Assembly: GCA_963785075.1 (NCBI GenBank) | Contig: CAWATW010000004.1 | Location: 310,001-374,000, forward strand | DNA length: 64,000 nt | Origin: JAOUGY01 sp963785075 | GTDB taxonomy: Bacteria > Actinomycetota > Acidimicrobiia > Spongiisociales > ZC4RG35 | Direction of reading: 5' to 3' | Part shown: positions 8,480 through 16,851 of the stretch, piece after piece | Layout of the letters: the number at the start of each line of letters is the position of its first letter | Numbering within the stretch: the first letter of the stretch is position 1 | Notes under the pieces: model-generated | Told to the model about the DNA's origin: nothing | What the model saw: only the letters and a program-made list of their open reading frames with translations | Databases searched by the model: none | Made by a program: the position numbers and the translations under genes

Positions 8480-9937
8480 ATGGACCAACTCGACGACTTC
8501 TTCAGAGAGGCAGTCGGAGACCTCGTGAGCCAACTCACCGATGCCACCACCACCTGGCGGGACACCGGTGACGACTCCGAGCTTCGCCGCATTTGTCACT
8601 CCATCAAAGGCTCCGGGGGCAGCTTCGGCTTCCCGCTGGTGAGCGTGCTCGCATCCGCCGCCGAGCGAGCTCCCGACGACGAGCTCGACGAGGCCGTTGC
8701 GATGCTCAAAGCAGAGCTGTCGACCATCGCAACGTCGACGGACCGCCGGAGAATCCTCGTCATCGACGACGACGCCCTCATCGGGCATCTCCTCGAGAGA
8801 CGGCTCGACGGTCCGGATCGAGTCATCGAGACTGCTTCGAGCCTCGAACAAGCTCGCGACGCCTTGTCCAAGCGTCGGTTCGACCTGGTCATCCTCGACC
8901 TCGTGCTCCCGGATGGCGACGGGCGTCACCTCCTCGCCGAGCTCGGCGGCCATGTGACATCTGCTTCCGTTCCCGTGATCGTGCTCAGCGCCAGCGATGC
9001 TCCAGGTCTGCGAAGCGAATGTGTCCACCTCGGGGCCGAGGCATTCGTCACCAAGCCGTTCGATCCCGACGCCCTCACCATGATGGTGGGCACCTTCCTC
9101 TCATCGGAGCCGAACCACATCTCGGAACGCGCTGAATTCGTGCGCTCGGTCGACGACGGCAATGACGCCGAGTCGGCGATGACCGTCGCTTCCATCCTCA
9201 CCGAAACCCATGGACCTGGTGGGCGCCCCTCAGATCGACCCGACCCGGTCGTGATCGAAGAGGTCGAACGAACGCTCCGGACGATGCTCGGACTCGGAGC
9301 GGTCGTCTCTCGCTGGTCGGACGCCGAACTGGCGATCGCCACGGAGCAGGGACCGACCGAGACAGCCGAGATCCTCGACAAGGCCAGGCTCCGCCTTCGC
9401 ACACAAGTACATCCTTCGATCGAAGGCGCCATCGTCAGCCTGTCGGCCGGCGTCGTGCACGACCAACGGGACGCCGGGATCGCTTCTCTCATGTCTCGAG
9501 CCCGCCAACTTGCGACCACCGCCCACCAGCGAGGAGGTGACCGGGTGGTCACCGAATGGGCCTCGCCGCCGAATCGGCGCATCCTGCTGGCCGAAGACGA
9601 CGCTCTCACCGCCGCTCTCGTGATACACCGGCTCGAGCGCGAAGGGTTTCTGGTCGATCACTACGGCAATGGCACAGACGCCGCCGCGGCCGTCGAGGGT
9701 GACCTGTTCGACCTGGTGGTGCTCGACGTTCAGATGCCCGGGCTCAACGGGTTCGAAGTCCTCAATCAGATCCGAACACGCAGCCAATCGCGGGTGCCCG
9801 TCGTGATGCTCACGGCAGTTGGCAGCGAGCGCGACGTGGTGAAGGGATTCGAGCTCGGCGCCGACGACTACATACTCAAGCCCTTCTCCCCCGCCGAGCT
9901 GACCGTGCGTTTGAAGCGGTTCATCAGGGAGAATTGA
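8480..9937 (+). CDS. Hpt-REC-(half GGDEF-like)-REC signalling protein
   Basis: This is a 485-residue phosphorelay protein. Residues 1-85 form an Hpt domain with the phospho-acceptor motif HSIKGSGG (His40). Residues about 92-205 form a receiver with Asp140 (LDLVLPDGDG), and about 370-485 a second receiver with Asp416 (LDVQMPGLNG) and Lys in ILKPFSP. The linker (about 260-365) resembles the second half of a GGDEF domain (SLSAGVV, then a RARQLATTAHQRGGDRVV-like helix) but has no GGDEF signature, so it is unlikely to make c-di-GMP. No output DNA-binding domain is present. It precedes a lone REC protein and the fliM operon, suggesting a chemotaxis or motility relay. A GCCGAATAC box before the start is a poor match to the local flagellar promoter. 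Confidence 0.85.
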   Translation: MDQLDDFFREAVGDLVSQLTDATTTWRDTGDDSELRRICHSIKGSGGSFGFPLVSVLASAAERAPDDELDEAVAMLKAELSTIATSTDRRRILVIDDDALIGHLLERRLDGPDRVIETASSLEQARDALSKRRFDLVILDLVLPDGDGRHLLAELGGHVTSASVPVIVLSASDAPGLRSECVHLGAEAFVTKPFDPDALTMMVGTFLSSEPNHISERAEFVRSVDDGNDAESAMTVASILTETHGPGGRPSDRPDPVVIEEVERTLRTMLGLGAVVSRWSDAELAIATEQGPTETAEILDKARLRLRTQVHPSIEGAIVSLSAGVVHDQRDAGIASLMSRARQLATTAHQRGGDRVVTEWASPPNRRILLAEDDALTAALVIHRLEREGFLVDHYGNGTDAAAAVEGDLFDLVVLDVQMPGLNGFEVLNQIRTRSQSRVPVVMLTAVGSERDVVKGFELGADDYILKPFSPAELTVRLKRFIREN

Positions 9938-9970
9938 CATGACCCCCCGCCCGCCACACACTGCGCCACG

Positions 9971-10330
9971 ATGAAACTGGTTGTTTGCGACGACGATCCT
10001 GTGATCCGATACCTGCTCGAGGTCGTGCTGGCGAAGCGTGGCGGACACGACGTCAGGGCCATCGAACACGCCGCCGATGTGGCAGGCGCAGTTGCCAGTG
10101 ATCTGCCGGATCTCGTCCTGCTCGATTACATGATGCCCGGCCTCAGCGGCCTTGACGTTGCGTCCGAGCTGGCAGCCGACCCGGCCACGTCCTCTGTGCC
10201 CGTGGTGTTTCTCACCGGCCGCGCCGACATCGCCGACGAGGAGTTCGAAGATCTCAACGTCGTAGGCGTGATCGAGAAGCCGTTCGACACCTCCACTCTG
10301 GCCACGCGCCTCCAAGAGATGATCGCCTGA
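9971..10330 (+). CDS. Single-domain response regulator (CheY-like)
   Basis: This 119-residue protein is a lone receiver: acidic pocket CDDDP at the N-terminus, phospho-acceptor Asp52 in LLDYMMPG, Thr in FLTGRAD and Lys in IEKPFD. With no output domain it may bind a partner, as CheY binds FliM, and it lies 293 bp upstream of fliM. It could equally be a shuttle for the Hpt protein upstream. No Shine-Dalgarno precedes ATG 9971. Confidence 0.85.
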   Translation: MKLVVCDDDPVIRYLLEVVLAKRGGHDVRAIEHAADVAGAVASDLPDLVLLDYMMPGLSGLDVASELAADPATSSVPVVFLTGRADIADEEFEDLNVVGVIEKPFDTSTLATRLQEMIA

Positions 10331-10478
10331 CCGGTCGCCGCCTTCGGTCACACCGGGTGCCGAGCGCGAGAGTCGCGGCAGAGGCAGCCGGCACACAGCC
10401 ACCGGCAGGCACCGGTCCGCCGCACACCCTCGCTTTCTTAGCAGCGATCATCGCGAGACCCACGCCATGGAGGAAGCA

Positions 10479-10513
10479 GTCGGCCGTCGGCGGTTGGCCG
10501 TCTGCCCTCGGCC
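10479..10513. repeat. Degenerate heptad array GTCGGCC-type
   Basis: Five contiguous 7-mers (GTCGGCC GTCGGCG GTTGGCC GTCTGCC CTCGGCC) lie in the gap before fliM. The rest of the 292-nt gap holds only the fliM promoter. Confidence 0.7.
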
Positions 10514-10586
10514 GCAGACGCCGTGCCAGGCTTCGTTCGCACGTGGCATTCGACGCCGACGCGACACCAAAAGCTCTCCGGTCCCA

Positions 10587-10615
10587 CTTAGCCCGACAGA
10601 CGCTTGGCCGACAGG
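10587..10615 (+). promoter_or_regulatory. FliA-type promoter of fliM operon
   Basis: CTTA (10587-10590), 16 nt, GCCGACAGG (10607-10615). The -10 box ends 7 nt before the fliM ATG, leaving no room for a leader or Shine-Dalgarno. Confidence 0.8.
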
Positions 10616-10622
10616 TTCGTGG

Positions 10623-11579
10623 ATGGCCGGACCAACACTCAGTCAGGGCGAGATCGATCGACTCCTGTCGTCGATGAAACAGAAGCAGGGTGTCTCGCAG
10701 GAGGCCGATGTCAGAGCGTTCGACTTTCGGACACCGACGAAGTTCCCAACCTCGTTCGCCCGTGAATTCACCGAACTCCACAAGGCGTTCACCCGGATGC
10801 TCTCGGACAGTCTCACCCGGGAGCTGAGGGCACCTGTGACGGTCGAACCCGTCGGATGGGAGCAACTCTCGTACGACTCGTATGTGAGGTCGATGCCCAA
10901 CCCCAGCATTCTCTCGATCATCGAGCTGACTCCGCTGCCGGGGCGAGTCGTCATCGAGATGAGCACCCAGTTGGGGCTGATCCTGGTGGACCGCATGCTG
11001 GGCGGGCCCGGACGCCCTGTTGCTCCCCGTCAGCCCACGCAACTCGAACAGACCCTTCTGGGCGCAACGCTCGAGCACCCGCTCGCCGCGCTCAAAGCGA
11101 CCTTCAACGGGGTCACCGATGTGGATCCCACGTTCGTGACATCCGAGCTGAACCCGGCCTTTGCCCACGCCACCAACCCCACGGAAATGGTGCTGGTTCT
11201 GTCGTTCTCGGCAGTGATCGAGACCGCCGGCCCCACGACACGCGGGTTGATAAGTCTCTGCTATCCGCTCACGGTCCTCAACCCCATCAAAGAGGCCATG
11301 CGGCAAGCCCGGTGGTCTGGAGGTGTGAAGGACGAGCCAGACAGCTTCGACCTCATGGCCCATCTCATCCAGAAAGCTCCCGTCGAGCTCGTCGTCCACA
11401 CCAACATCACTCAGGTCACGGCGGCAGACCTCGCCGGACTCCAGCCCGGAGATGTCGTGATGCTGGATCACGCCGTCGACGAACCCGTGATCGGATCCAT
11501 CGAGTCCAACCACTTCATGCGTCTTCGCCTGGGCCGACAGGGACCAGAAGTGGCCGCCCGCCTGGAGACCTGGACATGA
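10623..11579 (+). CDS. fliM: Flagellar motor switch protein FliM
   Basis: FliM (318 residues) is the middle part of the C-ring and binds phospho-CheY. ATG 10623 is selected because the protein then opens with LSQGEIDRLLSSM, the conserved CheY-P-binding peptide of FliM; the longer upstream frame is not FliM-like. The central CheC-like domain and the C-terminal SpoA domain follow. It heads an operon with overlapping junctions (fliM stop overlaps fliY start as ATGA; fliY-cheW likewise). The start codon lies 7 nt after a FliA-type -10, so the mRNA is probably leaderless. Confidence 0.96.
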   Translation: MAGPTLSQGEIDRLLSSMKQKQGVSQEADVRAFDFRTPTKFPTSFAREFTELHKAFTRMLSDSLTRELRAPVTVEPVGWEQLSYDSYVRSMPNPSILSIIELTPLPGRVVIEMSTQLGLILVDRMLGGPGRPVAPRQPTQLEQTLLGATLEHPLAALKATFNGVTDVDPTFVTSELNPAFAHATNPTEMVLVLSFSAVIETAGPTTRGLISLCYPLTVLNPIKEAMRQARWSGGVKDEPDSFDLMAHLIQKAPVELVVHTNITQVTAADLAGLQPGDVVMLDHAVDEPVIGSIESNHFMRLRLGRQGPEVAARLETWT

Positions 11580-12433
11580 ACAACGACGCTCTTCTTACGA
11601 TCGCCGATCGCGCCATCGTCAGTGGTGCGAAGAACCTCACCAACCTCCTGGGGGTGGAGGTGGCGTTCGGCTCGCCCTCCACGGTGTCGGCGGACCCCGA
11701 CCTCGATCCATCCGCCGCCATGCTCGTTCAGGCCGAGGTCTCGTTCACGGAGGGCATCGGGGGAGACACAAAGCTGGCCTTCACTTCCGACGGGGCTGCG
11801 CACATGGTCGAACTGATGCTCGCCGGTGTGGAGCACGAGGAATCCGACATCTTCGGTGAGCTGGGTCGCTCGGCGCTGGTCGAGGCCATGGCCCAGTTCG
11901 TCGCCGGAATCGGTCAGGTCCTCTCTGAGCACAAGGGCTGCGCGGTCGACACCAGCACACCCGAGGTCTCCATCGCCGACACCAAAGCCCAGAACCTCTC
12001 CGATGCAGACACCGATTTGCTACTCGAGTGGGATGGCATGATCGGGCCAACATCCGCACGGCTCTTCTGGACGATGACACCCGACGTCGTGGAGGCGTTG
12101 GCATCGCCCGGCACCGAGCCGGCGGCCCACGCCCCATCCGGCGTGGATGGGCCGACGATTCCCACCCCGGCAGGCCGGCCGAGTATGCGCGACCAGGGTC
12201 ATTCCGAGCTGGGACGCCTGGCAGACGTCAAGCTGGACGTCTCGGTCGAGCTCGGACGGAGTCGGATCCCGATTCAGGAGCTTCTCGCTCTCGACGAGGG
12301 CGGCGTGATCCGTCTCGGCCGGAGAGTTGGGGAACCAGTCGACCTGATGGTCAACGGATTGGCCACGGCCCGCGGCGAAATCGTCGTGGTCGATGGCCGG
12401 CTCGGCCTCCGAGTCACAGAACTGATCGCATGA
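11576..12433 (+). CDS. fliY: FliY-type switch protein (CheC-like plus FliN/SpoA domain)
   Basis: This 285-residue protein joins an N-terminal CheC/FliM-middle-like domain (about 1-165) through a Pro/Ala-rich linker to a C-terminal SpoA (FliN) domain (about 205-285; LDVSVELGRSRIPIQELLALDEGGVIRL). That is the architecture of FliY, which serves as FliN plus a CheY-P phosphatase in Bacillus. In the single CheC-like helix the sequence is SALVEAMAQFVAG: the Glu is kept but the Asn of the S/D-x3-E-x2-N site is Ala, so phosphatase activity is doubtful. A separate short FliN is encoded at 41201, so the C-ring may contain both. It is translationally coupled to fliM and cheW. Confidence 0.85.
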   Translation: MNNDALLTIADRAIVSGAKNLTNLLGVEVAFGSPSTVSADPDLDPSAAMLVQAEVSFTEGIGGDTKLAFTSDGAAHMVELMLAGVEHEESDIFGELGRSALVEAMAQFVAGIGQVLSEHKGCAVDTSTPEVSIADTKAQNLSDADTDLLLEWDGMIGPTSARLFWTMTPDVVEALASPGTEPAAHAPSGVDGPTIPTPAGRPSMRDQGHSELGRLADVKLDVSVELGRSRIPIQELLALDEGGVIRLGRRVGEPVDLMVNGLATARGEIVVVDGRLGLRVTELIA

Positions 12434-12840
12434 GCGAGGATGTGAGCTTCGTCGTCTTCACGTTGAGTCGATGGCAGTACGCCGTCCCGGTCCATCGGGT
12501 CGAGAGCATCATCGCCAGCACCGTTCCCACCCGGGTCCCCGGCACGTACGAGGTCCGAGGTCGGATCGTCCCGATTCTGAACCTCAGGAGCCGCCTCGGT
12601 TTGGAGGGGCGGCCGCACGATGGAGCACCCGGACGAGTGTTGGTGGTGAGCGCAGGCGGTGGCATGGTTGGCATCGAAGTCGACCAGGTCTCCGAGGTCT
12701 TGTCGGTTGATCAAGCCGACATCCACGCGGCATCGCAACAGCCCGACGACCCGTTGGACGTCGCTGGAATCCTCCACCTCGAGGGCCGCCGGGTGATCGT
12801 CGCCGACATCGATGCTCTCGCACGCGCACAGGCCGCCTGA
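12430..12840 (+). CDS. cheW: Chemotaxis coupling protein CheW
   Basis: This 136-residue protein consists of one CheW domain (FTLSRWQYAVPVHRVESII near the N-terminus; RGRIVPILNLRSRLGL; IEVDQVSEVLSV). CheW links chemoreceptors to the CheA kinase in the polar arrays. Its ATG overlaps the fliY stop. No cheA, cheR, cheB or receptor gene is in the window, so the rest of the pathway must lie elsewhere. Confidence 0.93.
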   Translation: MSEDVSFVVFTLSRWQYAVPVHRVESIIASTVPTRVPGTYEVRGRIVPILNLRSRLGLEGRPHDGAPGRVLVVSAGGGMVGIEVDQVSEVLSVDQADIHAASQQPDDPLDVAGILHLEGRRVIVADIDALARAQAA

Positions 12841-12904
12841 CCGATAGAGCCCCCGCACCCACTCGAGTTCCCGTTGCCTCACCCGGCCATTCGGCCGATT
12901 TCAT

Positions 12905-12966
12905 TCAACCACCTGGTTGACAAGAGATCCGATCTCAAATATGTTGCTGTTCAACCGATCGGTTGA
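12905..12966 (+). promoter_or_regulatory. ArsR-gene promoter with two operators
   Basis: TTGACA (12917-12922), 17 nt, TATGTT (12940-12945) form a strong vegetative promoter. Two dyads TCAACC-N4-GGTTGA lie at 12905-12920 (overlapping the -35) and 12951-12966 (downstream of the -10), 46 bp centre to centre. The second extends to an 18-bp palindrome at 12950-12967. The arrangement suggests autorepression by the ArsR protein that follows. Confidence 0.8.
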
Positions 12967-12982
12967 ATAAGGTAGGAGAAAG

Positions 12983-13342
12983 GTGACCGCTGACGCTCTC
13001 TCGAGGGTGTTCTCTGCATTGGCAGACCCGACGCGTCGTGACATCGTGGCCCGTCTCGCCGACGGGGATGCCACCGTGAACGAGCTCGCTGCACCGTACG
13101 ACGTGACCGTTCAGGCGGTCTCCAAGCATCTCAAGGTGCTCGAGGACGCCGGACTGGTGAGCCGATCTCGTGACGCGCAGCGAAGGCCGGTTCACCTCGA
13201 AGCCGAGGTGTTCGACCTCATGGCGAAGTGGATCGAGCGATATTCCATCAGAGCGGAGGAGCGGTACCGGCGGCTCGACGACGTCCTCCGAGATCTCGAC
13301 GAGCACGCACCCGCAGACCATGAACGAGGAGAACCGACATGA
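12983..13342 (+). CDS. ArsR/SmtB-family winged-helix repressor
   Basis: This 119-residue regulator starts with the ArsR hallmark FSALADPTRRDIVARLADG, then the recognition helix region PYDVTVQAVSKHLKVLEDAGLV. GTG 12983 has AGGAG just upstream. No Cys metal site is visible, so it is the SRPBCC-associated subtype rather than a metal sensor. The next gene begins inside its stop codon (ATGA). Two identical dyads in its promoter are the likely operators, so I expect it to repress itself and the partner gene. Confidence 0.9.
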   Translation: MTADALSRVFSALADPTRRDIVARLADGDATVNELAAPYDVTVQAVSKHLKVLEDAGLVSRSRDAQRRPVHLEAEVFDLMAKWIERYSIRAEERYRRLDDVLRDLDEHAPADHERGEPT

Positions 13343-13818
13343 CCGTTCACACGCACGAGACAGAGATCACCGTCCACGAGGACGTGCCGATGGTGACGAT
13401 CACCCGCGAGTTCGCCGCACCCGTGCACCTGGTCTTCCAGGCCCACACCGACGCCGACATCTTCAGCCGGTGGAACGGGCCGAGGGGATATGAGATGATC
13501 GTCGACCACTTCGATTGCACGACGGGCGGGGCGTACCGCTACTCCATAGGCAACGCCGAGTTCCAGGCCGGCTTTCACGGGTCGTTTCACGAAGTCCGCC
13601 CCGACCAGCTGATCGTCCAGACTTTCACGTACGACGGTGAACCCGACGGTGTTGCGCTCGAAAAGGTTCGCTTCGAAGATCTCGGCGATGGGCGGACGAG
13701 GCTCACCGCCACCTCTCTGGTCGACTCCTTTGTGGACCGTGATGCCTTCGTTGCGAGCGGGATGGAAACAGGAGTGCGCGAGGGCTACGAGCGCCTCGAC
13801 GAAATCCTGGCCGGCTGA
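13339..13818 (+). CDS. SRPBCC / AHSA1-like domain protein
   Basis: This 159-residue protein matches the activator-of-Hsp90-ATPase-1-like (START superfamily) group: TREFAAPVHLVFQAHTDAD, a WNGPRGYE segment, GGAYRYSIG and GFHGSFHEV, ending in a long helix (GVREGYERLDEIL). These proteins have a hydrophobic ligand cavity. ArsR-AHSA1 pairs are common in actinobacteria, but their ligand is usually unknown. It overlaps the ArsR stop by 4 nt and shares its promoter. Confidence 0.88.
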   Translation: MTVHTHETEITVHEDVPMVTITREFAAPVHLVFQAHTDADIFSRWNGPRGYEMIVDHFDCTTGGAYRYSIGNAEFQAGFHGSFHEVRPDQLIVQTFTYDGEPDGVALEKVRFEDLGDGRTRLTATSLVDSFVDRDAFVASGMETGVREGYERLDEILAG

Positions 13819-13917
13819 CCGCTGTCGAACCGCGACGCGAGCCTCGACGTCCTCAGCCGCCTGAAATGACACGTCGACCGAAAGGCCGTCTTCGCCGACG
13901 ACATGTGCTGTTGCCCT

Positions 13918-15378
13918 CTAGCCGCTGACGAACACGGCGATCGCGGCCTCGACCAGGTCGGGGTCGAGCGACGCCCCTGCCTCCTCCCGAAGCCGCTGCT
14001 CGATGGCGCTCGCGCCGATCCCCGCCACGGCGAGCTCGTCGTACATGTGGGCCACCGCCAGCACCCGCGCTCCGATCGGGATTCCTGCACCTGACAAACC
14101 GTCGGGGGAACCGGCGCCGTCCCAGCGCTCGTGATGACCGCGCACGATCGCACCGACCACCGGACCGGCGGTGGGACGGATCATCTGTGCGCCACGCTCT
14201 GAATGTTGAGCCCGAGCTTCCTCATGACCGGCGGCGGTTGGGTCAAAGGCTCCGGGACCCCAATGCGCCTTGCCGATGTCGTGGAGTCTCCCCGCCAGAC
14301 CGATCGCGCCCACCTCTGCCGGCTCGAGCTGAAGCTCGCGCGCCAGCTCGGATGCATACGCCGACACCCGCCTGCTGTGGTCACCCCGGGGATCGAACTC
14401 ATCGACGAGATCGGCGATTTCGATGTTTGCGGACAGCTCGACGGAGGCCGCTGCGTGCTCGCTCAGCTCTTCGGCATCGACCACACGTCGTTCTCTGGTG
14501 GTCGCCACCTGGAGCGCTCGTTCAGCGAGCAATCGCAACGAATCGGAATCGGCAGCAGATTCGGGCCCAGCCCAGCCCACCGCCAACGCCAGGGGGTCAC
14601 CATTGGGCACAAACGTCGCCCCGATATGGACGATGGCATCGCCGAGAGCTTCGGCGGCCTCCACCGAGAGCCCGGGTGCCAGGATCGCAAAGGTGTTGCC
14701 GAGGTCGAACATGTCGCCGCCTGCGGCCCGAACCGCGCTCTCGATACAAACGCCCAAGCGACGCTTCAGCACGGCCTCACCCCCAGCACCCAGAGTCCTT
14801 CCGAAGGATTCGAAACCAATATCGACAAGACCAAGCCGAGGAACGACGCCGTCGTTCCCGAGCTCTGTAAGTCGAAGCTCAAACCCGGAGATCGACGCCA
14901 GGCCGGTGATCGCATCGACGCTCGATGAGCCATCCGTCCAGTTGGGCTCCAGATCGCTGATGTACGCGTCGAGGAGATGATCTGCCTCCGTTCCGTCGAG
15001 CAGGCGGATAGCCGACACCTCGCTTCCTTCCGCCACGATCATCACGGCCCCATGCGAGATCATCTCGGCAGCGACACGTTCGCCACCCGGATGACAGACG
15101 ACGACCACGGGAGCGGTCTCGGCCATGGTGCGCAGCGAGGGACGTCGGGCGGCCGGCCCCCTGGTGGATGCGAGGATCAGCGAGGGCCGATCCGTGATGT
15201 CTTCGACGATATCGAGGTCGGCGTCGATGAGTCGCCGCCGGGCGGGGCTCGGAAGCCACAGCGCAAGCACCGTGCCGCCAGAGGGCATCACCGACGGTGC
15301 CGGCGGCTCAGGCGGTGATTCTGGCTCGACCGGTGCCTCTTCGGTCGGCGCGTCTTCGATCGTTGCGTTCTCGGCCAT
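13918..15378 (-). CDS. Degenerate GGDEF / HD-GYP-like protein, flagellar regulon
   Basis: This 486-residue protein has an acidic Pro/Glu-rich N-terminus, a receiver- and GGDEF-like middle with no GG(D/E)EF signature (FAILAPGLSVEAAEALGDAIV is the nearest element), and a C-terminal HD domain: HSRRV, LHDIGKA (His366-Asp367) and HHERWDGAG (415-423). The family's GYP is GSP here, so it is a variant HD-GYP; the metal-binding HD and HHE residues are kept. It may be a c-di-GMP phosphodiesterase or a related hydrolase or sensor. Its own FliA-type promoter ends 7 nt before ATG 15378, so it is a late flagellar gene with a probably leaderless mRNA. Confidence 0.8.
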   Translation of the reverse strand: MAENATIEDAPTEEAPVEPESPPEPPAPSVMPSGGTVLALWLPSPARRRLIDADLDIVEDITDRPSLILASTRGPAARRPSLRTMAETAPVVVVCHPGGERVAAEMISHGAVMIVAEGSEVSAIRLLDGTEADHLLDAYISDLEPNWTDGSSSVDAITGLASISGFELRLTELGNDGVVPRLGLVDIGFESFGRTLGAGGEAVLKRRLGVCIESAVRAAGGDMFDLGNTFAILAPGLSVEAAEALGDAIVHIGATFVPNGDPLALAVGWAGPESAADSDSLRLLAERALQVATTRERRVVDAEELSEHAAASVELSANIEIADLVDEFDPRGDHSRRVSAYASELARELQLEPAEVGAIGLAGRLHDIGKAHWGPGAFDPTAAGHEEARAQHSERGAQMIRPTAGPVVGAIVRGHHERWDGAGSPDGLSGAGIPIGARVLAVAHMYDELAVAGIGASAIEQRLREEAGASLDPDLVEAAIAVFVSG

Positions 15379-15385
15379 CGCTCTT

Positions 15386-15414
15386 CCGGTCGGCCCAACA
15401 CGCCCGTGGGAAAG
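15386..15414 (-). promoter_or_regulatory. FliA-type promoter of HD gene
   Basis: On the minus strand: CTTT (15414-15411), 16 nt, GCCGACCGG (15394-15386), then 7 nt to the ATG at 15378. Confidence 0.78.
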
Positions 15415-15708
15415 CTAAATGTGGGCCTCAGACGCCAACGACGACGTCCAACAGGGTGCTTCACCCGATCTCGACGCCGTCCCCTGCGGGGTCTTCATCG
15501 CCGCTCGATCCTCGAAGAGGCGCGTTCGCCCGTCACTGCGTTCCTATCGAGTCCGGATCGCCGGACCCCGGCCGGCGACTCGCTTCCAACGTCCGCACCC
15601 TTGATGAACGGCGTGGAACCGTATCGACATTGGACGCTGGTGGTCTCGAAGCCGCCCGCATGGGCCGGCTCCGACGTGGACGTGATCAGCCCCGGGGGCA
15701 GATCAGGC
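15415..15708. other. Intergenic stretch with no recognised feature
   Basis: This is about 290 nt between the end of the membrane protein gene and the HD-gene promoter, both read leftward. I see no credible gene, and no strong hairpin or heptad array. Confidence 0.5.
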
Positions 15709-16617
15709 TCACATCGCCTCCGGAATGTCCCACGACGTTGCTTGCGGAGCCAGAGCCCGGAGATTGGGGACGAATCGGGCGGGGACGATCACGATCGTCC
15801 GATCCTTCTTCTCGGCGAGGTCACCACCGAGGATCGACGCGGCTCGCCGGGCCTTTGCGATGTGAATGGTGGGCTCCGGTCGCGTAGCCCCTTCCAGCTC
15901 GATCACGACCATGGCGCCATCGATAGAGCCTCTGATGGTGACCACATGCTCGCCGGCACCGAGCGCGTGGCCCAGCAGCGCCCTCACAAGTGCTTCGACG
16001 AGCGGGGTCGGCCCAGTGATCGAGGGCAGGACACCCGAAACGACGACACGCCCGCGCGGGACGCCACCTTCGACGACTTCGGCGATGACGTCGCCCAGTG
16101 GAACCACGTCGTTCGGAAGCTCGGCGTAGACATTGAGACGAACCAGTTCGCGCAGTTCGACGAGTTCACGCCGCAGGATCGCTTGAGGCGCCGAGCTCCC
16201 GAGTGCGCGGTCGAGGGCTGCAAGCACCTCGGCCATGTCGGCTCGGGAGTCACCGAGCGCACGATCGAGCACCTCGCGCTCCATCTCGAGGGCGTCGAGG
16301 GTCACCTCTCGGAGCTGTTCACGAGCGGCGGCGTCCTGAAGCGCCTCAACACCCATCGACATGCGACGTTCGATGGCGCGGAGTGGCCGGCGGAGGGCCC
16401 CCAGCGAGATCGGAACCCGGTCGATCCAGTCGGAGCCTTCCGAGCGCGTGATGTTCGCTGCGAACCACGCCAGCTGAATTCGCTGAGTCATGACGGCTCC
16501 GACGGCGCCCAACACCAACCCGGCGATGACCGAGACGGGCACGCCGGCGAGAACGCCGACGACACCGATGACGACACCACACAACACCCACACGGCAATC
16601 CGGGTCGCGTTGCTCAT
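15709..16617 (-). CDS. Membrane protein with ATPase-like tail, flagellar regulon
   Basis: This 302-residue protein has two adjacent transmembrane helices in its first 45 residues (IAVWVLCGVVIGVVGVLAG, then VSVIAGLVLGAVGAVM). A long helical region (about 85-160) follows, then a C-terminal part that recalls a histidine-kinase HATPase fold (PTPLVEALVRALLGHALGAG in the N-box position, then VTIRGSIDGAMVVIELEG), but without a His box or recognisable G-boxes. It is probably a catalytically dead kinase-like sensor or scaffold. ATG 16617 has GGAG upstream. A FliA-type promoter lies 36 nt upstream, divergent from the first flagellin promoter. I do not recognise a named family. Confidence 0.65.
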   Translation of the reverse strand: MSNATRIAVWVLCGVVIGVVGVLAGVPVSVIAGLVLGAVGAVMTQRIQLAWFAANITRSEGSDWIDRVPISLGALRRPLRAIERRMSMGVEALQDAAAREQLREVTLDALEMEREVLDRALGDSRADMAEVLAALDRALGSSAPQAILRRELVELRELVRLNVYAELPNDVVPLGDVIAEVVEGGVPRGRVVVSGVLPSITGPTPLVEALVRALLGHALGAGEHVVTIRGSIDGAMVVIELEGATRPEPTIHIAKARRAASILGGDLAEKKDRTIVIVPARFVPNLRALAPQATSWDIPEAM

Positions 16618-16653
16618 GCCTGAGCTCCAAGAGAACATCCGATCATGCCCCTG

Positions 16654-16682
16654 CCGGTCGGCATTCGAACCTCCGGCTTTAG
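16654..16682 (-). promoter_or_regulatory. FliA-type promoter of membrane-protein gene
   Basis: On the minus strand: CTAA (16682-16679), 16 nt, GCCGACCGG (16662-16654). It is back to back with the flagellin 1 promoter. Confidence 0.75.
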
Positions 16683-16755
16683 ACCGCGGCGGAGACAACC
16701 GATGCTCTCCACAGAGACGCCGGGGCGGCAAAGGGAACGGACCCGGAAAAAACAG

Positions 16756-16784
16756 CTTTCCCACGACCGGTCCGAGCCGACAGG
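16756..16784 (+). promoter_or_regulatory. FliA-type promoter of flagellin 1
   Basis: CTTT (16756-16759), 16 nt, GCCGACAGG (16776-16784). A leader of about 60 nt with AAGGAGG follows. Confidence 0.8.
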
Positions 16785-16851
16785 CACCCCCGTACCGGGT
16801 GACACGGACGTCGCCGAACCAGATGCGCAGACCACAAGGAGGTTCAGGACA

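Noticed and set aside
15406..16623. Rightward frame opposite the membrane protein gene
   Set aside because: It reads as low-complexity Arg/His/Asp-rich sequence, a shadow of the leftward gene that has helices, a ribosome site and a promoter.
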